From Lysobacterales bacterium (GTDB lineage Bacteria; Pseudomonadota; Gammaproteobacteria; Xanthomonadales; Xanthomonadaceae): a DNA stretch of 64,000 bases. The notes under the pieces were generated by a model. The model did not search any database, was not told where the DNA came from, and was given only the letters and a program-made list of their open reading frames with translations. Positions 9,814 through 18,257 of this stretch are shown piece after piece. Within the stretch, counting starts at the first letter, position 1; each line of letters opens with the position of its first letter. The position numbers were made by a program, and so were the translations under genes. The DNA lies in the NCBI GenBank assembly GCA_015655355.1, contig JAATFG010000013.1, positions 1-64,000 on the forward strand, read 5' to 3'.

Positions 9814-11415
9814 ATGTCACAGGACACGTTCGACTACATCATCGTCGGCGCCGGCTCGGCCGGCTGCGTGCTGGCCAACCGTCTTTCCGAAGACCCGGAC
9901 GTGCGCGTGCTCCTGCTCGAAGCCGGTCCGCGCGACTGGAACCCGCTGATCCACGTGCCGATCGGCATCGCCAAGCTGCTCGGCTGGCAGCTCTACGACT
10001 GGCACTACGACACCGCGCCGGAGCCGCAGCTCAACGATCGCCGGCTGTGGTGGCCGCGCGGCAAGGTGCTCGGCGGCTCCAGCTCGCTCAATGCGATGGA
10101 GTACATCCGCGCCCATCCGCGCGACTACGACGAATGGGCCGCGCTCGGCGCCGACGGCTGGGACTGGGACAGCGTGCGCCCGCACTTCCTGCGCGCCGAA
10201 GACAACGCCCGCGGCGCCGGCGCGCACCACGCCGTCGGCGGCCCGCTGCACGTCGACGACCTGCGCCAGAAAAACCCGCTGTGCGAAGCCTTCATCGATG
10301 CCGGCAACGAATTCGGCCTGGCGAAGAACGACGACTTCAACGCCGACAGCCAGCTCGGCGTCGGCTTCTTCCAGGTCACCCAGAAGAACGGCGCGCGCTG
10401 GTCGGCCGCCTCGGCCTATCTCGACCCGGCACGGCCGCGCAAGAACCTGACCGTGCTCACCGGCGTGCTGGCGCGGCGCGTGCTGCTGGAAAAAAGCCGC
10501 GCGGTCGGCATCGCCTACGCGCATCGCGGCCGCGAGCAGCGCGTGCGCGCCACGCGCGAAGTGATCGTCAGCGGCGGCGCGATCAATTCGCCGCAGTTGC
10601 TGATGCTGTCCGGCATCGGCCCGGCGGCGGAATTGCGCAAGCACGGCATCGGCGTGGCGGTCGATGCGCCCGGCGTCGGCGCGAACCTGCAGGACCATCT
10701 CGACATCTGCACCACCGACGCCTGCACCCGGCCGCACCTGACCTATGACCAGACCAACGAACCGCTGGCGATCGCCAAGTACTATCTCAGCGGCCATTAC
10801 GGCCCGGCGGCGAGCAACGCGGCCGAAGCCGGCGGTTTTCATCGCAGCGAGTTGGCGAGCGACGAACGCGCCGACATCCAGTTCCACTTCACGCCGGCCA
10901 TCCTCATCGACCATGGCCGCACGCGCCTGAAACAGGACGGCTACACCCTGCATGCCTGCTTCCTGCGTCCACGCAGCCGCGGCCAGTTGCGCCTGCAGAA
11001 CGCCGACCCGCGCACGCCGCCGCGGATCGAGGCCAATTACCTGAGCGACAAGGACGGCTTCGACCTGAAGATGATGCTCGAATGCGCCAAGGTCTCGCGC
11101 GAACTCCTCAAGCAGCCCGCACTGGATCATTACCGTGGCGCGCACATCTTCCCGCCGCGCGATGACCTGTCCGACGCGGAACTGGTCGATTACATCCGCG
11201 CCCGTGCCGAGACGATCTACCACCCGGTCGGCACCTGCCGCATGGGCAGCGACGACGAGGCCGTGCTCGACCCGCAACTGCGCGTGCGCGGCGTCGATGC
11301 GCTGCGCGTGGTCGATGCCTCGGTTATGCCGCGCCTGCTCGGCGGCAACACCAACGCGCCGACGATCATGATCGCCGAGCGCGCGGCGGACCTGGTTCGG
11401 GCACACGCCCCGTAA
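9814..11415 (+). CDS. GMC family oxidoreductase (choline dehydrogenase-like)
   Basis: FDYIIVGAGSAGCVLANRLSEDP, GGSSSLNAMEYIRAHPRDYDEWAALG, C-terminal HPVGTCRMG / GGNTNAPTIMIAERAAD. Confidence 0.93.
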   Translation: MSQDTFDYIIVGAGSAGCVLANRLSEDPDVRVLLLEAGPRDWNPLIHVPIGIAKLLGWQLYDWHYDTAPEPQLNDRRLWWPRGKVLGGSSSLNAMEYIRAHPRDYDEWAALGADGWDWDSVRPHFLRAEDNARGAGAHHAVGGPLHVDDLRQKNPLCEAFIDAGNEFGLAKNDDFNADSQLGVGFFQVTQKNGARWSAASAYLDPARPRKNLTVLTGVLARRVLLEKSRAVGIAYAHRGREQRVRATREVIVSGGAINSPQLLMLSGIGPAAELRKHGIGVAVDAPGVGANLQDHLDICTTDACTRPHLTYDQTNEPLAIAKYYLSGHYGPAASNAAEAGGFHRSELASDERADIQFHFTPAILIDHGRTRLKQDGYTLHACFLRPRSRGQLRLQNADPRTPPRIEANYLSDKDGFDLKMMLECAKVSRELLKQPALDHYRGAHIFPPRDDLSDAELVDYIRARAETIYHPVGTCRMGSDDEAVLDPQLRVRGVDALRVVDASVMPRLLGGNTNAPTIMIAERAADLVRAHAP

Positions 11416-11456
11416 AATCCGGCGCGAGGCAGCCCCGCGCCGGACGATGGCGCAGT

Positions 11457-12473
11457 TCAGTGCTTCAGTGCCGCGACCGCACGCTGGACGTACTCCATCA
11501 GTTCCCTGCTCACCAGCCCGCTGTTCAACGCGGGTTCCTGCGCATGCGCCATGCGGACACGGGCATGCGTGGCCGGGTCGTCGCCGGCAAAGCCGCGGAA
11601 GTGTTCGCTCCATTGCATGGCGAGCGCCCGCATCGCGACGCCATCGGGCGGCGTGCCCGCATCCATTTCGCGCTGGATGCCGGCGACCAGAGCCGGCCAT
11701 GCGTCCATCAGCTCGATGTAGTGCGCGCGCATGAAAGCCAGTTCGTGCGGTTGCAGATACTTCGAGTACAGGGCCAGGCGCGATTCGGCGATGGCCTGCT
11801 TCATGAAGATGCGCATGTCCTCAGTGATGCCGGTGGCCTCGCGCACCGCCGGATCGTCGCGGTTGATCTGGTCGAGCCGGGCGAAGAACGCCGGCATTCC
11901 GCGCGTATCGCGCTCCAGCATGCGTACCCATTGCTGCGCCAGTTGTTGCGCGTCCGGATCGGCCGGCGGCGCGCCACCCTCCATCGCTCCGCGCACCTTC
12001 CCGACCAACGCCGACCATTCGGCGGTAACGGCGGGATCGTTGTGGAACGGCAACTGCTGCAATTCTTCCTGCGAAAAATACTTCTCGTACATGCCCATCA
12101 ACTCCAGTGTGTCCAGCCATGCGGCCAGGTCGGGGGACTGGCCGGCGACGAGATTCGCGCGCAAGGCGAGCAAGCGTTGCCGCAGGCGCGTGGCGACGTC
12201 GATTTCCGCGTCGAGTTGCGCGATCTGGCGCTCGATCACCTCCGCCAGCGGCACCTCGGCGCCGGACAGCAGGGTACCGATATCGGCCAGGGACATGCCC
12301 GAGCGTCGCAAGGCTTGAATCCGGTGCAGGCGTTCAAGGTTTGCGCGGTCGTAGCCGCGATAGCCGGCAGCGGAACGCACCGCAGGTTTCAGCAAGCCGA
12401 TGGCGTCGTAGTGGTGCAGCGTCCTCACCGTGATCCCGCAACGGCGAGCCACTTCTCCAACACTCAACAACAT
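11457..12473 (-). CDS. MerR family regulator with two TipAS-like domains
   Basis: LLSVGEVARRCGITVRTLHHYDAIGLLKPAVRSAAGYRGYDRANLERL, followed by two related helical modules. Confidence 0.88.
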   Translation of the reverse strand: MLLSVGEVARRCGITVRTLHHYDAIGLLKPAVRSAAGYRGYDRANLERLHRIQALRRSGMSLADIGTLLSGAEVPLAEVIERQIAQLDAEIDVATRLRQRLLALRANLVAGQSPDLAAWLDTLELMGMYEKYFSQEELQQLPFHNDPAVTAEWSALVGKVRGAMEGGAPPADPDAQQLAQQWVRMLERDTRGMPAFFARLDQINRDDPAVREATGITEDMRIFMKQAIAESRLALYSKYLQPHELAFMRAHYIELMDAWPALVAGIQREMDAGTPPDGVAMRALAMQWSEHFRGFAGDDPATHARVRMAHAQEPALNSGLVSRELMEYVQRAVAALKH

Positions 12474-12583
12474 GGCGGCGTCTCCTTCGGTCGTCGCGGC
12501 GAATCCTGCGGCCTCACGTTGGGTGAGGGTCAATAGCCCGTTTGCATTGCGACGCTCGCGGCCGCAAGGCCGGCGGTTCCCGT

Positions 12584-13462
12584 TCAGGCGCGCACGCGCG
12601 ATGGTCGCGCCACCAACCACACGCCCAGCGCGGCGCAGGCGAAGCCGGCGGCTTTCAGCGCGGTGAGGTGCTCGCCGAGCACGAAGTGGCCGAACACCGC
12701 GGCCACCGGCGGCATCAGGAAAAACAACGCGGCCACCGATGTCGCCGCACCACGGCGGATCAGCAGGAACAACAGGCCGAAGCCGCCGACCGAATTGACC
12801 AGCAGCGTCCACAGCATCGGCAGGTAGAAGTACGCGTTGTTCTCGAAGCGGAAACCTTCCAGCCACAACGCGAACGGCAACAGCGCGAGCGTCGCCGCGG
12901 CGTTCTGCACGGCGAGGCCGACACGCGGATCGAGCGTGGACGCATGCCGCTTCTGGTACAGCGTGCCGACGCTGATGCCGACCAGGCCGAACAGCATCAG
13001 CGGCCACGCGCGCAGCGGCGTGCTGCCGTCGATGCGCTCGGCCACGACCAGCGCCACGCCCAGCACGCCGAGCAGCAGGCCGGTCCATTGCAACGCGCGC
13101 AATTTCTCGTCGCCACCGACGACCGCGAGCAAGGCGACCAGCAGCGGCATCGCGCCGATCACCAGCGCGGTGAGCCCGGCGCTGGCGCCCCATTGCAACG
13201 CCAGATACACGCCGGCGAACTGCACCGCCAGCATCAGCACGCCGCTGACGGCGCTGTGCCAGCACTCGCGCCCGCTCGGCTTGCGCGCGCGGCCCAGCAG
13301 CGCGAACAGCGCGAACAACACCGCGGCCAGACCGAAACGCCACACCAGTCCGGTCAACGCGCTGGCGTGCTGGACCATGAACTTGCCGGCGATGTAGCCG
13401 GTGCTCCAGAGCAAGACGAAAGCCAGCGGCAAGACCGGCGTTGCGTGGCGAGGCGGGTTCAT
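12584..13462 (-). CDS. EamA/DMT family transporter
   Basis: About 10 TM helices in two repeats; VLLWSTGYIAGKFMVQHASALTGLVWRFGLAA. Confidence 0.88.
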   Translation of the reverse strand: MNPPRHATPVLPLAFVLLWSTGYIAGKFMVQHASALTGLVWRFGLAAVLFALFALLGRARKPSGRECWHSAVSGVLMLAVQFAGVYLALQWGASAGLTALVIGAMPLLVALLAVVGGDEKLRALQWTGLLLGVLGVALVVAERIDGSTPLRAWPLMLFGLVGISVGTLYQKRHASTLDPRVGLAVQNAAATLALLPFALWLEGFRFENNAYFYLPMLWTLLVNSVGGFGLLFLLIRRGAATSVAALFFLMPPVAAVFGHFVLGEHLTALKAAGFACAALGVWLVARPSRVRA

Positions 13463-13789
13463 CGGCGAGTGGGGAAATGAAGGCTGCCGCCATCATCGGC
13501 ATTGCCGGCCGCGCTGTCTGCTGGACTTTCCGCACAGAGCGGGCCGCGAATGGAACGCGGGATGAACGCGAATCCAGCGCTGGCCATGACGACCTTGCGC
13601 GCCGCGTGACAGACTTCACATCGCGACGACGTGGATTTCACGCCGGGCCGCAAAACGCGGGCGTGCCGGCCCCCACACAATCGCCATGGGAATGAACCAC
13701 TTGCGCATTCATTCTGCGGCAATGGCTTCCCTTGTTCGCGCAGAGCCTTATCATTCGTCCGTATTCGGCAGTCGGTTCGGTGCTTGACC

Positions 13790-15232
13790 ATGAAAACAAA
13801 CGGTAGTTGGCGTCCACAGCGTGTCCTGCGCCTGACCTTGCTCGGGGTGCTGCTGCCGCTGACCGTGGCCTCGACCGCGCAGACCCAGCCGCAGGCGATC
13901 GACACCTCCACCGCGATCGCACCGCTGCAACTGCAGCCGAACGTGAACCTGTTCTCGGGCCGGATCGGCGTGACCGCGAACACTGCCGCGGCAACGCCCA
14001 CCGCCAACGATCCGCACCCGCTGCCGGCGGATTTCGACGTCGCCGAATTCGAGCGCATGGCACGGGCGATGACCGTCGGCCGGCGCGTGCCGGGCGTGGC
14101 GCTGGCGATCGTGCACGACGGCCAGGTGCTGACCGAAAAGGGCTACGGCGTCACCAGCGTCAACGCGCCGCAGGCGATCGACGCGCACACCGTGTTCCGC
14201 CTCGCCTCGCTGTCCAAGAGCTTCGCCGCCACCCTCACCGGCCTGCTGGTCGACGACGGCACCCTCGGCTGGAACAGCAGGATCGCCGACTACGTGCCGG
14301 ACTTCCATTTGAGCAGCGAAGCGGCCACCCAACAGCTCACCATCGCCGACGTGCTCAGCCAGCGCAGCGGCCTGCTCGCGCACAACGCCTTCGACCACGA
14401 CATCGAGGCCGGCGCCTCCTACCAGAGCGTCGCCGATCGCCTCGCCTACGCCAGGCTCGGCTGCATGCCGGGCGATTGCTATTCGTACCAGAACGTCGCC
14501 TTCAGCCTCGCCGGCGACGCGATCAGCAAGGCCACCGGCAACGATTACGCGCAACTGGTGCGCACCCGCATCTTCCAGCCGCTGGGCATGAACGACGCCA
14601 GCCTCGGCATCGACGGCCTCGAATCCAGCGCGCGCTGGGCGCGGCCGCACGCGCGCAGCCGCAACGGCTGGGTCGCCGAGACGGTGAAGCCGAACTACTA
14701 CCGCCTGCTGCCGGCTGCCGGGGTCAACTGCAGCATCAGCGACCTGGCCCAATACCTGATCGCGCATACCGGGCATCGCCCCGACGTGCTGCCACCGCAA
14801 CTGCTGGACGTGCTGCATACGCAACTGGTGCAGACGATGAGCGAAACCCGCACCGGCTGGCGCCGCGAGCGCGTCGACGACGCCGGCTACGCGCTGGGCT
14901 GGCGCGTGTTCGATTACAGCGGCCACCGGGTGATCCTGCACGCCGGCGCAGTCGAAGGCTATCGCGGCTGGGTCGCGATGATCCCCGAACGCGATCTCGG
15001 CGTGGCGATCCTCTGGAACAGCAGCAGTTGGCTGCCTTCGGGCCTGCTGCCGACGATCCTCGACCGCGCGATCGGCCTGCCATCCCATCCGTGGCTCAAC
15101 GTGCCGGACGCCGACGAGCGCCTGCTCGCCACCGAAGCGGCCGACGACGATGCCGACGACGCGCAACCAGCCGGCGACGACAAGGCCGGCAGCGCGGGTT
15201 CGTCCAACACCGCCAACGCCGCGCCGCACTGA
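13790..15232 (+). CDS. serine hydrolase (beta-lactamase/class C family)
   Basis: SxxK motif RLASLSKSFAAT, YxN-like YSYQNVAFSLAG, HAGAVEGYRGW; N-terminal signal-like segment. Confidence 0.9.
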   Translation: MKTNGSWRPQRVLRLTLLGVLLPLTVASTAQTQPQAIDTSTAIAPLQLQPNVNLFSGRIGVTANTAAATPTANDPHPLPADFDVAEFERMARAMTVGRRVPGVALAIVHDGQVLTEKGYGVTSVNAPQAIDAHTVFRLASLSKSFAATLTGLLVDDGTLGWNSRIADYVPDFHLSSEAATQQLTIADVLSQRSGLLAHNAFDHDIEAGASYQSVADRLAYARLGCMPGDCYSYQNVAFSLAGDAISKATGNDYAQLVRTRIFQPLGMNDASLGIDGLESSARWARPHARSRNGWVAETVKPNYYRLLPAAGVNCSISDLAQYLIAHTGHRPDVLPPQLLDVLHTQLVQTMSETRTGWRRERVDDAGYALGWRVFDYSGHRVILHAGAVEGYRGWVAMIPERDLGVAILWNSSSWLPSGLLPTILDRAIGLPSHPWLNVPDADERLLATEAADDDADDAQPAGDDKAGSAGSSNTANAAPH

Positions 15233-15290
15233 TCGATTCGCACGCAACCAAGCGTTTTTCGCACCACGCGATCGGCTAGAATTCGCGCAC

Positions 15291-15350
15291 AGGAGATGGC
15301 GTTCCTCCTTCAACCACCGTGCGCGTGATACGCGGTTGATGACGCCTGCA
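15291..15350 (+). ncRNA. Fluoride riboswitch (crcB RNA motif)
   Basis: GGAG/CTCC stem with loop ATGGCGTT; ACC-gt-GCG/CGC-GGT second stem; TGATG junction; 3' strand ACGCC complementary to loop GGCGT (pseudoknot); upstream of crcB. Confidence 0.9.
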
Positions 15351-15380
15351 CCCACCCGGCCTTCGGCGGGGAATGCAGGC
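15344..15380 (+). promoter_or_regulatory. Candidate expression-platform hairpin of the fluoride riboswitch
   Basis: GCCTGCA (15344-15350) pairs with TGCAGGC (15374-15380); the 5' arm overlaps the aptamer pseudoknot strand. Confidence 0.6.
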
Positions 15381-15433
15381 GTTCGCTCGCACTCCGCCGC
15401 CGCAGGTCATCGACTCCACCGAGCCCATGACCC

Positions 15434-15706
15434 ATGCATCCGTTCCGACGCCCTGACCTCGATCACCTGTTGCCCTGCCTCGGCAAGCCGGTCGATGCGG
15501 GCAACAACCTGATCATCGACGATATCCACGCCTCGGAACTGGCCGACATGCGCCATCCGCAATGCCTGGAACCGCTCGACAGCGAACAGCGCCTGCGCGA
15601 CTTCGTCCATGCGCACGCCGAGGAATTGCGCAAGGTGCACGCGGTGCTGTTCCTGTGCGAACTGCCCTTGGCGCACAATCGAAACACTCACCACCACGAG
15701 GAATGA
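15434..15706 (+). CDS. hypothetical 90-aa protein in the fluoride operon
   Basis: Between riboswitch and crcB; GC-rich third positions; stop overlaps the crcB ATG at 15703. Confidence 0.7.
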   Translation: MHPFRRPDLDHLLPCLGKPVDAGNNLIIDDIHASELADMRHPQCLEPLDSEQRLRDFVHAHAEELRKVHAVLFLCELPLAHNRNTHHHEE

Positions 15707-16101
15707 CCCGCATGTTCGGCCTCCAGCAAATCATCGCCATTGGCGCCGGCGCCGCGCTCGGCGCGCTGCTGCGCTACGCGCTCAGCCTCGGCATGAACGC
15801 GCTGCTGCCGCAGGTACCGATGGGCACGCTGGCCTCGAACCTGATCGCCGCCTATGTGGTCGGCGTGGCGATCGCGTTCTTCGCCACCGCCACCAGCCTG
15901 TCGCCGGCGTGGCGCCTGTTCGTCATCACCGGCTTCGCCGGCGGCCTGTCCACGTTCTCGACCTTTGCCGCCGAACTGCTGACCCTGCTGCGTGACGGTC
16001 GCTTCGGCTGGTCAGCGGGCATGTTGCTGCTGCACCTCGGCGGCTCGCTGGCGATGGTCGCGCTGGGCATGGCCTCGGTTTCGCTCGTGCGCCATACGTG
16101 A
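15703..16101 (+). CDS. crcB: fluoride channel CrcB/FluC
   Basis: GAGAALGALLRYALSLG ... PMGTLASNLIAAYVVG ... TGFAGGLSTFSTFAAE. Confidence 0.95.
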   Translation: MTRMFGLQQIIAIGAGAALGALLRYALSLGMNALLPQVPMGTLASNLIAAYVVGVAIAFFATATSLSPAWRLFVITGFAGGLSTFSTFAAELLTLLRDGRFGWSAGMLLLHLGGSLAMVALGMASVSLVRHT

Positions 16102-16118
16102 TCCCGGAGGACACCACC

Positions 16119-16445
16119 ATGCAAGGCTACCAACTGACCTTCTTCACCGAACAGGACCGCCGCCACGATCACCAGTCCATCGGTGAATGGCTGCTCGAAT
16201 TCGCCAGGGCCCACGGTGCCGCCGGCGGCACCCTGCTTGCCGGCAGCGAAGGCATCGACCATGCCGGCCACGTCCACTCCGCGCATTTCTTCGACCTGGC
16301 CGACCAGCCGCTGATCGTCATCGTCACGCTCGAACAGGCCGCGTGCGAAAAGCTGATGCAGGCGCTGGCGCAGGAGGAGATCGACCTGGCCTACGTCAGG
16401 ACACCGATCGAATTCGGCCGCATCGGCCGCAGCACGGCAGGCTGA
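16119..16445 (+). CDS. DUF190 domain protein
   Basis: YQLTFFTEQDRRHDHQSIGEWLLEFARAHGAAGGTLLAGSEGIDHAGHVHSAHFFDLADQPLIV; SD GGAGG upstream; adjacent to crcB. Confidence 0.88.
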   Translation: MQGYQLTFFTEQDRRHDHQSIGEWLLEFARAHGAAGGTLLAGSEGIDHAGHVHSAHFFDLADQPLIVIVTLEQAACEKLMQALAQEEIDLAYVRTPIEFGRIGRSTAG

Positions 16446-16452
16446 AACCGCA

Positions 16453-16492
16453 CAAAAAAACGCCTTCCCCGCTGGGCTGCCTGGGAAGGCGT
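16453..16492 (-). terminator. Rho-independent terminator of the histone H1-like gene
   Basis: Minus strand GACGCCTTCCC...GGGGAAGGCGTTTTTTT. Confidence 0.75.
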
Positions 16493-16519
16493 CGGTGTTT
16501 CGGTACGGCTTTGTGATTG

Positions 16520-16873
16520 TTAGATCAGCGGAGCCGGGGTGGACGGTAGCGAGACCGGGGCAGGCTTCTTCTTCGCAGCCTTCTTCACGGTCTTCTTGGC
16601 CGCCTTTTTCACGGTCTTCTTGGCCGCCTTCTTCGCGGTCTTCTTGGTGGCCTTCTTCGCGGTCTTCTTGGCAACCTTCTTCACCGCCTTCTTCGCGGTC
16701 TTCTTGGTGGCCTTCTTCGCGACCTTCTTGGCCGCCTTCTTCACGGTCTTCTTGGCAGCCTTCTTCACGACTTTCTTGGCAGCCTTCTTCACGACTTTCT
16801 TCGCGGCCTTCTTCACGACTTTCTTCGCGGCCTTCTTGGCCGGTTTCTTCTTGGCGACTTTCTTGGTAGCCAT
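16520..16873 (-). CDS. Lys/Ala-rich histone H1-like repeat protein
   Basis: MATKKVAKKKPAKKAAKKVVKKAAKK... with KKAAKKxxKK repeats through most of its 117 aa; SD GAGGAG upstream. Confidence 0.88.
   Translation of the reverse strand: MATKKVAKKKPAKKAAKKVVKKAAKKVVKKAAKKVVKKAAKKTVKKAAKKVAKKATKKTAKKAVKKVAKKTAKKATKKTAKKAAKKTVKKAAKKTVKKAAKKKPAPVSLPSTPAPLI
16570..16860. repeat. Low-complexity tandem repeats encoding KKAAKKxxKK units
   Basis: Repeated near-identical gcc-ttctt-cacggtcttcttg-type blocks, about 24-36 nt period. Confidence 0.8.
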
Positions 16874-17246
16874 GGTGGTAACTCCTCGTCAGTTTTGATG
16901 GATGAACAATCGGGTTGTTGCTCTGGTTTCAACGCCCAGTTGCAAGAAAAGCCACGGGAATCGGACCCGCTGGCAGCCGCCGACGCGCAACGCGCGCCGC
17001 AACGGATGGGGTACAGGCCCGATTCCTCTGCCGGGAATCTGAGCCTCTCACAGATACGCGAACACCCGCGACGCGAACGGCGCGGGTGTCGTGCTGCGAT
17101 TCATTCGGAATGTTCGTATCGGTTTTCGCGGAGGGAAGCGTGCCCTTCGTGCCGATCGACCGGCGACGATCTTCGAGGCTTTTTATTGTCCGTAACGTCT
17201 CGATGACGGTGTCCACTTGCTTCCGCAGGAAAGTTCTGCTGGGCGA

Positions 17247-17295
17247 AACCTAATCACGCTTTTTTGCACTGTCAACACCTGTGCGAAAAAATTTT
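17247..17295 (-). promoter_or_regulatory. Candidate sigma70 promoter with A/T-tract upstream element
   Basis: Minus strand: A/T tract at 17286-17295, TTGACA (17270-17275), 17-bp spacer, TAGGTT (17247-17252), oriented toward the H1-like gene. Confidence 0.4.
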
Positions 17296-17704
17296 CGCCG
17301 CCGCGGCGCGCGAGGATGCACGCAAGCCTCCGCGAAGCATGCCGACAACGCCGCCGCGACCACGTGCGCGAAGCGCATGCGCAACCCATGCAAAAAATTT
17401 TGATGCGTTTTTCCCGATGATTTTTCGCATGCGCGTTTTCCGGCGCGTCGCGTGGCCGCGTTCGCTTGCACATTCGATGCATGCTCGCCGCGTCGTCGTA
17501 CCGGCATATTCGCACCCGACGAAAGGTGAAAGAATTTTTCCCCGGTTCACTCTTCCGAAGGGTCGAAATGCGCAAACTGCGCAAAAAATTTTCCCTTCGA
17601 CGCGTCGATGCGATCGCCTTCGAGCACTGCCGACGCAACCTCGGCACGTGCCCTCGCGGCGACGGGATCGCCATCGATGCATGCCCTTCGGCGGACACGC
17701 GGAC

Positions 17705-17740
17705 AAAGAAAAAGCCCGCGTCGGCGACGCGGGCTTTCGG
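17705..17740 (-). terminator. Rho-independent terminator after gcvH
   Basis: Minus strand AAAGCCCGCGTC gcc GACGCGGGCTTTTTC. Confidence 0.85.
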
Positions 17741-17791
17741 GTTCGGTTGCGAACGGCACTGCACTTTGCCGCCATGCCAATTCCCTCCGGC

Positions 17792-18190
17792 TCAGTGGTC
17801 CTCTTCTTCCAGCAGCGCGGCGTAGTCGTCCGGCGAAAGCAGTTCGTCGACCTGCGACGCGTCGTCGGCTTCGATCACGAACAGCCAGCCCTCGCCGTAG
17901 GCGTCCTCGTTGATCGTCTCCGGCTTGTCGGCCAGCGCCGCGTTCACTTCGACGACGTTGCCGGCGACCGGGCTGTACACGTCGGACGCGGCCTTGACCG
18001 ATTCGACCACCGCGACCGCGGCACCGGCATCGACGTGGTCGCCCACGCCCGGCAGCTCGACGTAGACGAGATCGCCGAGCAGGCCTTGCGCGTGGTCGGA
18101 GATGCCCACGGTGATGCGGCCACTGCCTTCGACACGCGCCCATTCGTGGCTCTTGAGGAATTTCAGGTCGCCGGGGATTTCACTGCTCAT
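17792..18190 (-). CDS. gcvH: glycine cleavage system H protein
   Basis: [43 protein letters not shown]...[16 protein letters not shown]. Confidence 0.97.
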   Translation of the reverse strand: MSSEIPGDLKFLKSHEWARVEGSGRITVGISDHAQGLLGDLVYVELPGVGDHVDAGAAVAVVESVKAASDVYSPVAGNVVEVNAALADKPETINEDAYGEGWLFVIEADDASQVDELLSPDDYAALLEEEDH

Positions 18191-18257
18191 GGTCTTGCTC
18201 CGAGTAGGGGATGCGGGATGGTTGGAAAAAGTTTAGGGGAAATTCCCGGGCGCGGCA

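Noticed and set aside
11457-13619. Single 720-aa minus-strand protein joining MerR to upstream sequence
   Set aside because: The part above 12473 is a shifted frame of the EamA transporter (12584-13462); the MerR gene starts at the LLSVGEVARRCG methionine.
13459-14058. Minus-strand 199-aa ORF upstream of the EamA gene
   Set aside because: Mostly antisense to the serine hydrolase at 13790; no recognisable domain, although its stop overlaps the EamA ATG.
16921-16965. tRNA-like T-arm (GCGGGTCCGATTCCCGT) on the minus strand
   Set aside because: No matching acceptor stem, anticodon arm or CCA; considered only as part of a possible structured leader.
17183-17775. Minus-strand ORFs of 193 and 167 aa between the H1-like gene and gcvH
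   Set aside because: Arg/Cys-rich, overlapping each other and the gcvH terminator, with poly-A/T tracts inside; no recognisable domain or SD. Treated as non-coding.
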